Shown here one piece after another: positions 26,493-35,431 of a stretch of 64,000 nucleotides of DNA; the first letter of the stretch is position 1, and each line of letters starts with the position of its first letter. The notes under the pieces were generated by a model that did no database searches, had not been told where the DNA came from, and was given only the letters and a program-made list of their open reading frames with translations. Position numbers and translations under genes: made by a program. Source of the DNA: Bacteroides intestinalis DSM 17393 (lineage in GTDB: Bacteria; Bacteroidota; Bacteroidia; Bacteroidales; Bacteroidaceae). The stretch spans positions 496,001 to 560,000 of the forward strand of contig NZ_ABJL02000006.1 of assembly GCF_000172175.1 (NCBI RefSeq), written 5' to 3'.

Positions 26493-27761
26493 ATGTTATA
26501 CTACTTATTTCAATGGCTGGACAAATATAACATTCCCGGTGCGGGCATGTTTGGCTATACATCATTCCGGGCTCTGATGGCAATCATTCTCGCATTGCTC
26601 ATCTCAAGTATCTGGGGTGACCGTTTTATAGACTTGCTGAAACGGAAACAAATTACAGAGACCCAACGTGATGCCAGCATCGACCCGTTCGGAGTGAACA
26701 AAGTGGGTGTACCAAGTATGGGAGGTGTCATTATTATTGTGGCCATTCTCATTCCATGCCTATTGCTGGGTAAACTGAGCAATGTCTATATGATATTGAT
26801 GCTGATTACCACAGTATGGTTAGGATCGCTGGGCTTTGCCGATGATTACATCAAAATCTTTAAGAAAGACAAAGAAGGTTTGCACGGGAAATTCAAAATT
26901 ATCGGCCAGGTAGGTTTGGGACTGATTGTAGGCCTGACACTTTACCTGAGTCCACAGGCAGTTATCCGCGAGAATATTGAAGTAAAGAAACCAGGACAGG
27001 AAATGGAGGTCATCCATGCAGGGCAAGACATTAAGTCCACGCAGACTACGATTCCGTTCTTTAAGAGCAATAACCTGGATTACGCAGACTTTGTGGGTTT
27101 CTTAGGTGAGCATGCACAAACTGCCGGTTGGGTTTTATTCGTAATCATTACTATATTCGTAGTAACAGCAGTCAGCAATGGCGCCAATCTGAATGACGGA
27201 ATGGACGGCATGGCAGCGGGAAACTCAGCAATCATAGGCTTGGCATTAGGTATCTTAGCCTATGTATCGAGCCACATTACGTATGCCAGTTACCTTAACA
27301 TCATGTATATCCCCGGATCGGAGGAACTGGTAATTTTCATTTGTGCCTTTATCGGTGCATTGATCGGTTTCCTGTGGTACAATGCATATCCTGCACAGGT
27401 ATTCATGGGCGATACGGGCAGTTTGACGATTGGTGGCATCATTGCCGTGTTTGCCATTATCATACACAAAGAGTTACTTATACCTATTCTTTGTGGAGTG
27501 TTCCTGGTAGAGAACTTGTCCGTCATCCTGCAACGATTCTATTACAAAGCCGGAAAGAGAAAGGGCGTTAAGCAAAGATTGTTCAAGCGAACTCCCATTC
27601 ACGACCATTTCCGTACTTCCATGAGTCTGATAGAACCGGGGTGTACAGTGAAGTTCACAACGCCGACCAAGCTGTTCCATGAATCAAAGATAACAGTCCG
27701 CTTCTGGATTGTGACGATTGTATTGGCAGCGATAACAATTATAACATTAAAGATAAGATAA
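26493..27761 (+). CDS. mraY: Phospho-MurNAc-pentapeptide transferase MraY
   Basis: Polytopic inner-membrane enzyme transferring phospho-MurNAc-pentapeptide to undecaprenyl phosphate to form lipid I. The 422-aa product has ten or so predicted helices. Catalytic motifs are LGFADDYIKIFKKDKEGL (Mg-binding Asp pair), NGANLNDGMDGMAAG, and FMGDTGSLTIGG; the C-terminal RTPIHDHF gives the HDH region. A roughly 40-residue polar insertion (about 152-192, including KKPGQEMEVIHAGQDIKS) separates two helices, making it longer than E. coli MraY (360 aa); this is typical of Bacteroidetes. Confidence 0.97.
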   Translation: MLYYLFQWLDKYNIPGAGMFGYTSFRALMAIILALLISSIWGDRFIDLLKRKQITETQRDASIDPFGVNKVGVPSMGGVIIIVAILIPCLLLGKLSNVYMILMLITTVWLGSLGFADDYIKIFKKDKEGLHGKFKIIGQVGLGLIVGLTLYLSPQAVIRENIEVKKPGQEMEVIHAGQDIKSTQTTIPFFKSNNLDYADFVGFLGEHAQTAGWVLFVIITIFVVTAVSNGANLNDGMDGMAAGNSAIIGLALGILAYVSSHITYASYLNIMYIPGSEELVIFICAFIGALIGFLWYNAYPAQVFMGDTGSLTIGGIIAVFAIIIHKELLIPILCGVFLVENLSVILQRFYYKAGKRKGVKQRLFKRTPIHDHFRTSMSLIEPGCTVKFTTPTKLFHESKITVRFWIVTIVLAAITIITLKIR

Positions 27762-27779
27762 TAGAGCTGCCAGCCGCGA

Positions 27780-27878
27780 GCTACAAGCTACAAGTGCTCG
27801 CTACTGGTTGCCGATAAATAACAAACTTGTAGCAACTGCCAACTCCAGCCACTTACTGGTAGCTAGTAGCTGGTAGCC
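27780..27878. repeat. GCTACAAG/CTTGTAGC repeat cluster in the mraY-murD gap
   Basis: The 135-bp gap contains gctacaagctacaag (27780-27794), its complement-like cttgtagc (27826-27833), and ggtagctagtagctggtagc (27858-27877). Facing copies could form a hairpin. The same words occur at 17753-17790. Confidence 0.5.
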
Positions 27879-27896
27879 TGTAACTTTAAAGAATAT

Positions 27897-29231
27897 ATGA
27901 GTAGAATTGTAGTATTAGGAGCCGGAGAGAGCGGTGCAGGTGCTGCCGTACTCGCCAAAGTGAAGGGTTTCGACACATTCGTATCCGACATGTCCGCCAT
28001 CAAAGATAAATATAAGGAAGTGCTGGATAAGTACGGCATTGCCTGGGAAGAAGGACAGCATACGGAAGAATTGATTTTGAGTGCGGATGAAGTGGTGAAG
28101 AGCCCCGGTATTCCCAACGACGCTCCGATGATACTGAAACTGAAAGAGCAAGGTACACCCATTATCTCTGAGATAGAGTTTGCGGGACGCTATACCAATG
28201 CAAAAATGATATGTATTACCGGTTCAAATGGCAAGACCACTACCACCTCACTTATTTACCACATTTTCAAAAGTGCAGGTCTGAATGTGGGATTGGCCGG
28301 TAACATAGGTAAGAGTCTTGCCTTGCAGGTAGCCACAGACCAACATGATTATTATGTGATTGAGCTCAGCTCTTTCCAACTGGATAATATGTATAAGTTC
28401 CGTGCCAATATTGCCGTGCTGATGAACATCACACCCGATCATCTGGACCGTTACGACCATTGCATGCAGAATTATGTGGATGCCAAATTCCGCATCACAC
28501 AGAACCAGACACCAGAAGATGCTTTCATCTTCTGGAACGATGACCCCATCATCAAGCGGGAACTGGACAAGCATGGACTGCGAGCCCATCTTTATCCGTT
28601 CTCTGCAGTAAAAGAAGATGGAGCCATAGCTTATGTGGAAGACGGCGAAGTTGAAATCAACGAACCCATCGCCTTCAATATGGAGCAGGAGAAACTGGCC
28701 CTGCAGGGTACGCACAATTTATACAATTCTCTCGCCGCAGGTATCTCAGCCAATCTTGCCGGAATAGAGAAAGAATATATTCGTCGGGCATTGTCTGATT
28801 TTAAAGGTGTGGAACATCGCCTGGAAAAAGTTGCAACTGTACGTGGCGTGGAGTTTATCAATGACTCTAAAGCCACAAACGTAAATTCCTGTTGGTACGC
28901 CCTGCAGAGTATGAAGACGAAGACCGTGCTTATTCTGGGAGGAAAGGATAAAGGTAATGACTATACGGAAATAGAGGATTTAGTACGCGAAAAGTGTTCA
29001 GCCTTAGTCTATCTGGGATTGCACAATGAGAAGCTACATGACTTCTTTGATCGCATGGGATTGCCCGTCGCCGATGTACAAACCGGCATGAAGGACGCTG
29101 TAGACGCAGCATTCCGTCTGGCCAAAAAGGGTGAAACCGTATTACTCAGTCCTTGCTGTGCCAGTTTCGACCTTTTCAGCAGCTATGAAGACCGGGGCGA
29201 CCAGTTCAAAAAGTGTGTAAGAGAATTATAG
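27897..29231 (+). CDS. murD: UDP-MurNAc-alanine:D-glutamate ligase MurD
   Basis: Cytoplasmic ligase adding D-Glu to UDP-MurNAc-L-Ala. The 444-aa product has an N-terminal Rossmann domain (IVVLGAGESGAGAAVLA), the Mur ligase P-loop CITGSNGKTTTTSLI, LSSFQLDNM, NITPDHLDRYD, and the C-terminal domain with NDSKATNVNSCWYAL. Length matches the family. It is separated from mraY by a 135-bp repeat-containing gap, unusually long for this otherwise compact cluster. Confidence 0.97.
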   Translation: MSRIVVLGAGESGAGAAVLAKVKGFDTFVSDMSAIKDKYKEVLDKYGIAWEEGQHTEELILSADEVVKSPGIPNDAPMILKLKEQGTPIISEIEFAGRYTNAKMICITGSNGKTTTTSLIYHIFKSAGLNVGLAGNIGKSLALQVATDQHDYYVIELSSFQLDNMYKFRANIAVLMNITPDHLDRYDHCMQNYVDAKFRITQNQTPEDAFIFWNDDPIIKRELDKHGLRAHLYPFSAVKEDGAIAYVEDGEVEINEPIAFNMEQEKLALQGTHNLYNSLAAGISANLAGIEKEYIRRALSDFKGVEHRLEKVATVRGVEFINDSKATNVNSCWYALQSMKTKTVLILGGKDKGNDYTEIEDLVREKCSALVYLGLHNEKLHDFFDRMGLPVADVQTGMKDAVDAAFRLAKKGETVLLSPCCASFDLFSSYEDRGDQFKKCVREL

Positions 29232-29253
29232 GACACATTACCACATTAAATTT

Positions 29254-30531
29254 ATGGATTTATTAAAAAGCATATTCAAAGGTGATAAGGTAATCTGGAT
29301 TATATTCCTTTTCCTTTGCCTCATTTCTATCGTAGAAGTGTTCAGCGCTGCGTCTACCCTGACGTATAAAAGCGGTGACCACTGGGGGCCGATTACACAG
29401 CACAGCATCATCTTGATGGTGGGTGCCGTAGTAGTGGTGTTTATGCACAATATCCCCTACAAATGGTTTCAGGTATTTCCTGTATTCCTGCTTCCACTAT
29501 CTGTGGTACTGCTGGCCCTCGTTATGATGATGGAACGCATTAACGGTGCTGCACGCTGGATGACCTTCATGGGGGTTCAGTTTCAGCCTTCGGAAGTAGC
29601 CAAAATGGCTGTCATCATCGTTACCGCCTTTATTCTTTCGAAAGGACAGGACGAAGATGGGGCCAGCCCGAAAGCTTTTAAACGTATCATGATTATCACA
29701 GGTATTATTTGTCTGCTGATTGCCCCGGAAAACCTCTCGACGGCAGCACTGCTCTTCGGAGTGGTTTATCTGATGATGTTCATCGGGCGAGTGGCAATGA
29801 AAAAATTATTAATACTGGCAGGCGGCCTGGCTGGAGTAGCAATTATAGGTGTGACATTCCTTGTACTGACCAAGAATAGCGATTTACCATTCCTGCACCG
29901 TTTCGACACATGGCGTGCCCGTATTGAGAAGTTTACAAATGACAATGAGGTACCTGCTGCCAAATTCGATATAGACAAAGATGCTCAGATAGCCCATGCA
30001 CGTATTGCCGTAGCTACGAGTCACGTTGTAGGCAAAGGACCGGGTAACTCGGTACAGCGCGACTTCCTGAGTCAGGCTTTCTCTGACTTTATCTTTGCTA
30101 TCATTATCGAAGAATTGGGATTGATAGGTGGAGCTTTCGTCGTATTCCTTTACGTCTGTCTGCTGATACGAGTCGGGCGTATTGCGAAAAAGTGCGAACG
30201 AACATTCCCTGCTTTCCTTATAATAGGAATTGCACTACTACTTGTATCGCAAGCTATATTCAACATGATGGTAGCAGTAGGATTGGCCCCGGTAACCGGA
30301 CAGCCGCTTCCGCTTATCAGTAAAGGTGGTACTTCTACACTTATCAACTGTGCTTATATCGGTATGATACTGAGTGTGAGCCGCTATACCGCCAGACTGG
30401 AAGAGCAGAAAGAACACGATGCTTTGATACCCATGCAAGTAGAAGTACCTGCCGAAGAGACAAATAGCGATGCACAAACAGCTGCTGAACCGACGGCAAA
30501 GGTATTGAACAGTGATGCTGAATTTGAATAA
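29254..30531 (+). CDS. ftsW: Septal peptidoglycan glycosyltransferase FtsW
   Basis: SEDS-family polytopic membrane protein, partner of the class B PBP at 22809, polymerising lipid II at the septum. The 425-aa product has about ten helices, the RINGAARWMTF region, EEFGL-like IIEELGLIGGAFVVFLY, and the signature PLPLISKGGTSTLINCAYIG. The C-terminus is a polar, Glu/Ala-rich cytoplasmic tail (about 370-425). It lies 22 bp after murD and 11 bp before murG. Confidence 0.96.
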   Translation: MDLLKSIFKGDKVIWIIFLFLCLISIVEVFSAASTLTYKSGDHWGPITQHSIILMVGAVVVVFMHNIPYKWFQVFPVFLLPLSVVLLALVMMMERINGAARWMTFMGVQFQPSEVAKMAVIIVTAFILSKGQDEDGASPKAFKRIMIITGIICLLIAPENLSTAALLFGVVYLMMFIGRVAMKKLLILAGGLAGVAIIGVTFLVLTKNSDLPFLHRFDTWRARIEKFTNDNEVPAAKFDIDKDAQIAHARIAVATSHVVGKGPGNSVQRDFLSQAFSDFIFAIIIEELGLIGGAFVVFLYVCLLIRVGRIAKKCERTFPAFLIIGIALLLVSQAIFNMMVAVGLAPVTGQPLPLISKGGTSTLINCAYIGMILSVSRYTARLEEQKEHDALIPMQVEVPAEETNSDAQTAAEPTAKVLNSDAEFE

Positions 30532-30542
30532 AAATAAGATAT

Positions 30543-31700
30543 ATGGAAACAAAAAATAACGGACCACGCATCATAATCAGTGGTGGAGGTACAGGAGGGC
30601 ATATATTTCCCGCAGTATCTATCGCCAACGCCATCAAGGAACTGCGCCCAGATGCAGAAATCCTCTTTGTAGGTGCAGAAGGACGAATGGAGATGCAACG
30701 CGTGCCCGATGCAGGATATAAAATTATCGGTCTGCCTGTAGCAGGTTTCGACCGTAAGCGCTTATGGAAGAACTTTGCAGTAATTATCAAGTTATTGCGT
30801 AGCCAATGGAAAGCACGTCGTATCCTGAAAGAATTTAGCCCGCAGGTAGCAGTAGGTGTAGGCGGATATGCCAGTGGTCCTACATTAAAAGTAGCGGGCA
30901 TGATGGGAGTCCCTACTTTGATACAAGAGCAGAATTCTTATGCAGGAGTGACAAACAAGTTGCTTGCACAGAAAGCATGTAAAATCTGCGTAGCATATGA
31001 TGGAATGGAGAAATTCTTCCCCGCAGATAAGATTATCATGACAGGGAATCCTGTACGCCAGAACCTGTTAGCAAATAAACAGAGCCGCGAAGAAGCTGTA
31101 AGCTCTTTCGGTTTCAATCCGGAGAAGAAAACAATATTGATACTGGGTGGTAGCTTGGGGGCACGTACCATCAATCAGACCCTCATTGCTGTACTGGATA
31201 CGATAAAAGTAAACGGCGACATTCAGTTCATCTGGCAAACAGGAAAAATATATATCCAGCAAGTCAAAGATGCTATTACTACCGCAACGGGCGAAGCTAT
31301 ACGTAATCCACGGATTTCTGCCATCCCGAATCTGTATGTAACGGATTTCATCAAAGACATGGCAAGTGCATATGCAGCTGCCGACCTCGTCATTTCCCGT
31401 GCAGGTGCCGGTTCTATCTCTGAATTCTGCCTGCTGAACAAGCCGGTCATCCTAGTGCCTTCACCAAATGTGGCAGAAGACCATCAGACTAAAAATGCAC
31501 TGGCACTGGTAGATAAGAAAGCTGCTATTTATGTGAAAGATGTAGATGCTATGAAGCATCTGATTCCTGTGGCTCTTGAAACTGTCACAGATGCCGAGAA
31601 GCTGAAAACATTGAGCGAGAACATCGCTAAATTGGCTTTGCCGGATTCGGCAACCATTATTGCAAAAGAAGTATTAAAACTGATAAATAACGATAAGTGA
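30543..31700 (+). CDS. murG: Lipid II synthase MurG (UDP-GlcNAc transferase)
   Basis: Peripheral inner-membrane GT28 glycosyltransferase adding GlcNAc to lipid I. The 385-aa product has the N-terminal GGGTGGHIFPAVSIAN loop, VGVGGYASGP, and the C-terminal donor-binding region GGSLGARTIN and ISRAGAGSISEFCLLNKPVILVP. It lies between ftsW and murC, as in most dcw clusters. Confidence 0.97.
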   Translation: METKNNGPRIIISGGGTGGHIFPAVSIANAIKELRPDAEILFVGAEGRMEMQRVPDAGYKIIGLPVAGFDRKRLWKNFAVIIKLLRSQWKARRILKEFSPQVAVGVGGYASGPTLKVAGMMGVPTLIQEQNSYAGVTNKLLAQKACKICVAYDGMEKFFPADKIIMTGNPVRQNLLANKQSREEAVSSFGFNPEKKTILILGGSLGARTINQTLIAVLDTIKVNGDIQFIWQTGKIYIQQVKDAITTATGEAIRNPRISAIPNLYVTDFIKDMASAYAAADLVISRAGAGSISEFCLLNKPVILVPSPNVAEDHQTKNALALVDKKAAIYVKDVDAMKHLIPVALETVTDAEKLKTLSENIAKLALPDSATIIAKEVLKLINNDK

Positions 31701-31710
31701 TAAGTGTATT

Positions 31711-33090
31711 ATGAATATAGAAAATATAAAATCCGTATATTTCGTTGGTGCCGGTGGCATCGGTATGAGCGCCCTGATACGCTACTTCTTATCAAAGGGA
31801 AAGCTCGTTGCCGGTTACGACCGTACCCCAAGCGAACTAACCGAACACCTGATTGCAGAAGGAGCACAGATACATTACGAAGAGAATGTGGATCTGATTC
31901 CTGAAGCCTGCAAGAATATGGAAAGCACTTTGGTAGTGTATACTCCAGCTGTTCCGCAAAAGCATGCCGAGTTAGTATATTTCCGTAACAATGGTTTCGA
32001 AATTCAAAAACGGGCACAGGTTTTAGGAACGATCACACATAATAGCAAAGGCTTGTGCGTAGCCGGTACACATGGTAAAACAACTACCAGTACAATGACA
32101 GCGCATCTGCTTTACCAATCACACGTAGGTTGCACTGCATTCCTCGGAGGCATCTCCAAGAATTATGATACTAACCTGTTATTATCACAGTCCAGCCCAT
32201 ACACTGTGATTGAGGCAGATGAATTTGACCGCTCATTCCACTGGTTATCACCTTACATGAGCGTAATAACTGCTACAGACCCCGACCATCTGGATATTTA
32301 TGGCACAGAAGAAGCCTACCTGGAAAGTTTTCGTCATTATACGACGCTTATCCAGTCGGGTGGTGCACTCATTATACACAAGGACATCGCTTTGAAACCT
32401 GATGTGCAGGCCGGTGTAAAAGTCTATAGTTACGCCCGTACCGAAGGAGATTTCCACGCAGAGAATATCCGTATCGGAAATGGTGAGATCTTTATCGATT
32501 TTATTGCACCCGACACGCGTATTAATGATATCCAACTGGGTGTTCCCGTCAGCATCAATATAGAGAATGGCGTAGCAGCCATGGCACTCGCCCACCTCAA
32601 CGGTGTGACAGACGAAGAGATCAAGCAAGGTATGGCAAGTTTCCGTGGAGTAGACCGTCGTTTCGATTTCAAGGTCAAGAATGACAAAGTCGTATTCCTG
32701 AGCGACTATGCCCATCATCCTGCCGAAATAGCACAGAGTGTGAAATCCATTCGTGATCTGTATCAGGACAAGAAGATTACAGCTATCTTCCAACCACATC
32801 TCTATACCCGCACGCGCGATTTCTATAAGGAATTTGCCAACAGTTTGTCGTTACTTGACGAAGTCATTCTCGTAGATATCTACCCGGCACGTGAGCAACC
32901 AATTCCCGGTGTCACCAGCCAATTGATATACGATAACCTGCGACCGGGCATTGAGAAATGCATGTGTAAGAAAGAGGATATACTGGAACTCTTATCTCAA
33001 AAGCAGATTGAAGTTCTGATAACTTTAGGTGCCGGAAATATAGACAACTACGTCCCTGAAATCACAAAGCAATTGACAATTGATAATTAA
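31711..33090 (+). CDS. murC: UDP-MurNAc:L-alanine ligase MurC
   Basis: Cytoplasmic ligase adding L-Ala to UDP-MurNAc. The 459-aa product starts with the Rossmann motif VYFVGAGGIGMSALIRYF, then VAGTHGKTTTSTMTAHLL (P-loop), EADEFDRSF, TDPDHLDIYG, and the C-terminal domain with SDYAHHPAEI and FQPHLYTRTRDF. Length is normal. No ddl follows; ftsQ is next after a 46-bp gap rich in caattgataattaac-type sequence. Confidence 0.97.
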   Translation: MNIENIKSVYFVGAGGIGMSALIRYFLSKGKLVAGYDRTPSELTEHLIAEGAQIHYEENVDLIPEACKNMESTLVVYTPAVPQKHAELVYFRNNGFEIQKRAQVLGTITHNSKGLCVAGTHGKTTTSTMTAHLLYQSHVGCTAFLGGISKNYDTNLLLSQSSPYTVIEADEFDRSFHWLSPYMSVITATDPDHLDIYGTEEAYLESFRHYTTLIQSGGALIIHKDIALKPDVQAGVKVYSYARTEGDFHAENIRIGNGEIFIDFIAPDTRINDIQLGVPVSINIENGVAAMALAHLNGVTDEEIKQGMASFRGVDRRFDFKVKNDKVVFLSDYAHHPAEIAQSVKSIRDLYQDKKITAIFQPHLYTRTRDFYKEFANSLSLLDEVILVDIYPAREQPIPGVTSQLIYDNLRPGIEKCMCKKEDILELLSQKQIEVLITLGAGNIDNYVPEITKQLTIDN

Positions 33091-33136
33091 CAATTGACAG
33101 TTAATAGTTGAATAATGATAATTAGATAGTTGATAC

Positions 33137-33877
33137 ATGTTTAAAAGAATTCTATTGTCTATCGTCCTACTGCTCGTCATCGCCTATCTGGTGGTAGCTC
33201 TCTCGGCTTTCAACCGGAAGCCTGCCGGACAGGTGTGCAATGACATGGAATTGGTTATCAAAGATACCGTCTATGCAGGTTTCATCACCAAAAAGGAAGT
33301 GGCTGACATATTGGAGAAGAAAGGGATTTATCCTGTTGGTAAACCAATGGATCGCATCCGTAGTAAAACGCTGGAACGGGAACTTGCCAAACATCCGCTT
33401 ATCGATGAAGTGGAATGCTACAAGACTCCCAGTGGCAAACTTTGCGTAGAAGTCAGTCAACGTATCCCTATCCTGCGAGTGATGAGTGCGAACGGGGAGA
33501 ACTACTATCTGGACAATAAAGGTACTGTGATGCCACCCGATGCAAAGTGCGTTGCACACCTTGCCATAGTGACCGGAAGAGTAGAAAAGTCGTTTGCCAT
33601 GAGGGATTTATATAAGTTTGGTGTATTTTTGCAGAATAATAAGTTCTGGGAAGCACAGATTGAACAGATACATGTGCTGTCGGACAAAGACGTGGAACTG
33701 GTGCCTCGCGTAGGCGACCATATTATCTATCTTGGGAAGTTGGATGGTTTTGAGCGTAAACTCGAACGGATGAAAGCTTTTTATGAAAAAGGTTTAAATC
33801 AGGTAGGATGGAACAAATATTCCCGCATTAGCGTTGAATTTAGTAACCAGATTATCTGTACAAAGCGAGAGAACTAA
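33137..33877 (+). CDS. ftsQ: Cell division protein FtsQ-like
   Basis: Bitopic division protein of the FtsQBL complex. The 246-aa product has a short cytoplasmic N-terminus, a membrane helix (about 5-24, ILLSIVLLLVIAYLVVALSAF), a POTRA-like segment (VADILEKKGIYPVGKPMDRIRSKTLERELAKHPLIDEVECY), then a FtsQ beta domain with YYLDNKGTVMPP. Identity rests on topology, domain order and its place between murC and ftsA. Confidence 0.92.
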   Translation: MFKRILLSIVLLLVIAYLVVALSAFNRKPAGQVCNDMELVIKDTVYAGFITKKEVADILEKKGIYPVGKPMDRIRSKTLERELAKHPLIDEVECYKTPSGKLCVEVSQRIPILRVMSANGENYYLDNKGTVMPPDAKCVAHLAIVTGRVEKSFAMRDLYKFGVFLQNNKFWEAQIEQIHVLSDKDVELVPRVGDHIIYLGKLDGFERKLERMKAFYEKGLNQVGWNKYSRISVEFSNQIICTKREN

Positions 33878-33986
33878 TGTACGATTTGACGATGTCGGAC
33901 GTACGATTAATATCAGACGTCCCCATACATTGATTTACAGAGTAATCTTAATCGTAAATAGAAAATTGTAAAATAGGAATATATTT

Positions 33987-35411
33987 ATGGCAACAACAGA
34001 ATTTATCGCCGCTATCGAGTTGAGTTCTTCCAAGATTTCCGGTATCGCAGGAAAGAAGAACAGTGACGGAAGCATACAAGTGCTGGCTTATGCGCGTGAA
34101 GATGCCGCTTCTTTTATCCATAAAGGAGTCATCTACAACATTGATAAGACCGCACAGGCTCTGACTTCCATCATCAACAAGCTGGAAAGCCAGTTGAACA
34201 ACTCCATTGCCAAAGTATACGTAGGCATTGGCGGACAGTCTTTGCGCACGGTAAAGAATGCGGTAAGCCGTGTGCTGGAAGAGGAAGGGATTATCTCACA
34301 AGAGTTGGTAGACGCTATCAGCGACGAAAACCTCGAAGTCCCCCTGATGGACATGAGTGTGCTGGATGTCGCCCCGCAGGAATATAAAATAGATAATAAC
34401 CTTCAAGCCGACCCGGTAGGTGTGGCAGGCAAGCGTATCACGGGAAACTTCCTGAATATTGTGGCCCGTGCTTCACTTAAGAAGAATCTGGAACACAGCT
34501 TTGAACAGGCTAAAATAGAAATAGCCGACCTGCTCATCGCTCCGATAGCATTGGCGAATGCCGTGCTGACGGAAAGTGAGATGCGTTCAGGTTGTGCATT
34601 GGTGGATTTCGGTGCAGATACAACGACTGTATCGGTTTATAAAAATAACATGCTCCGCTTCCTCAGTGTATTGCCACTGGGTGGAAACAATATTACCCGT
34701 GACATCACTGCCCTGCAAATGGAAGAGGCCGAAGCTGAACAACTGAAAAAGAAGTACGGCGATATGCTCTATGAAGAAGAGGAAACAGAGACACCCGCAG
34801 TCTGCACTTTGGAAGACGGTCGCAACATCGAACTTAACGTATTGAATGATATCATCGATGCACGCGCCGAAGAAATCCTTGCCAATGTATGGAACCAGCT
34901 TCAATTGTCAGGATACGAGGATAAACTATTATCCGGTATCATTTTCACCGGTGGAGGTGCCAACCTGAAAAACCTGGAAGAAGCATTCCGTAAACGTAGC
35001 AAGGTTGAGAAAGTGAAGACCACCAAATTTGTTCATAGCAGCATCCACGGCTTCAATGATGTGCTGAAGAAAGACTGTATGCAGAATACTTTGCTCGGAC
35101 TGCTTGCTGCCGGAAATGAAAACTGCTGCCTGCAAGAGATGAAACCCGCCGTTACGACTACTGCTACTCCTACACAACCCGTTGATATGTTCGGCGATGA
35201 CGAAGCCCTGAAAGAACAGGAAGCTGCCGCCCGCGCTGCCAAGGCCCAACGTGAAAAAGAAGAGAAAGAACGCCGTGAACGGGAACGTAAGGAGAAAGAG
35301 CGTAAAGAGAAAGAAGAGAAAAAGAAAAAGAAGAAAGAAGGTCCCAGCTGGTTTGAAAAGACCTTCAACAAGCTTTCCAATGAAATTTTCTCGGATGACG
35401 ATTTGAAATAA
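33987..35411 (+). CDS. ftsA: Cell division protein FtsA
   Basis: Actin-fold ATPase that tethers FtsZ to the membrane. The 474-aa product has the start FIAAIELSSSKISGIAG, a 1C-type inserted domain, GCALVDFGADTTTVSVY (phosphate-2 motif), and IIFTGGGANLKNLEE (adenosine motif). After the core, residues about 405-455 form a long, highly charged linker of Glu/Lys/Arg (EKEEKERRERERKEKERKE), followed by an amphipathic end, SWFEKTFNKLSNEIF, which should be the membrane-targeting helix. The linker is much longer than in E. coli FtsA (420 aa). It lies 20 bp before ftsZ. Confidence 0.96.
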   Translation: MATTEFIAAIELSSSKISGIAGKKNSDGSIQVLAYAREDAASFIHKGVIYNIDKTAQALTSIINKLESQLNNSIAKVYVGIGGQSLRTVKNAVSRVLEEEGIISQELVDAISDENLEVPLMDMSVLDVAPQEYKIDNNLQADPVGVAGKRITGNFLNIVARASLKKNLEHSFEQAKIEIADLLIAPIALANAVLTESEMRSGCALVDFGADTTTVSVYKNNMLRFLSVLPLGGNNITRDITALQMEEAEAEQLKKKYGDMLYEEEETETPAVCTLEDGRNIELNVLNDIIDARAEEILANVWNQLQLSGYEDKLLSGIIFTGGGANLKNLEEAFRKRSKVEKVKTTKFVHSSIHGFNDVLKKDCMQNTLLGLLAAGNENCCLQEMKPAVTTTATPTQPVDMFGDDEALKEQEAAARAAKAQREKEEKERRERERKEKERKEKEEKKKKKKEGPSWFEKTFNKLSNEIFSDDDLK

Positions 35412-35431
35412 ACTCAATAAAATAAGGAACT

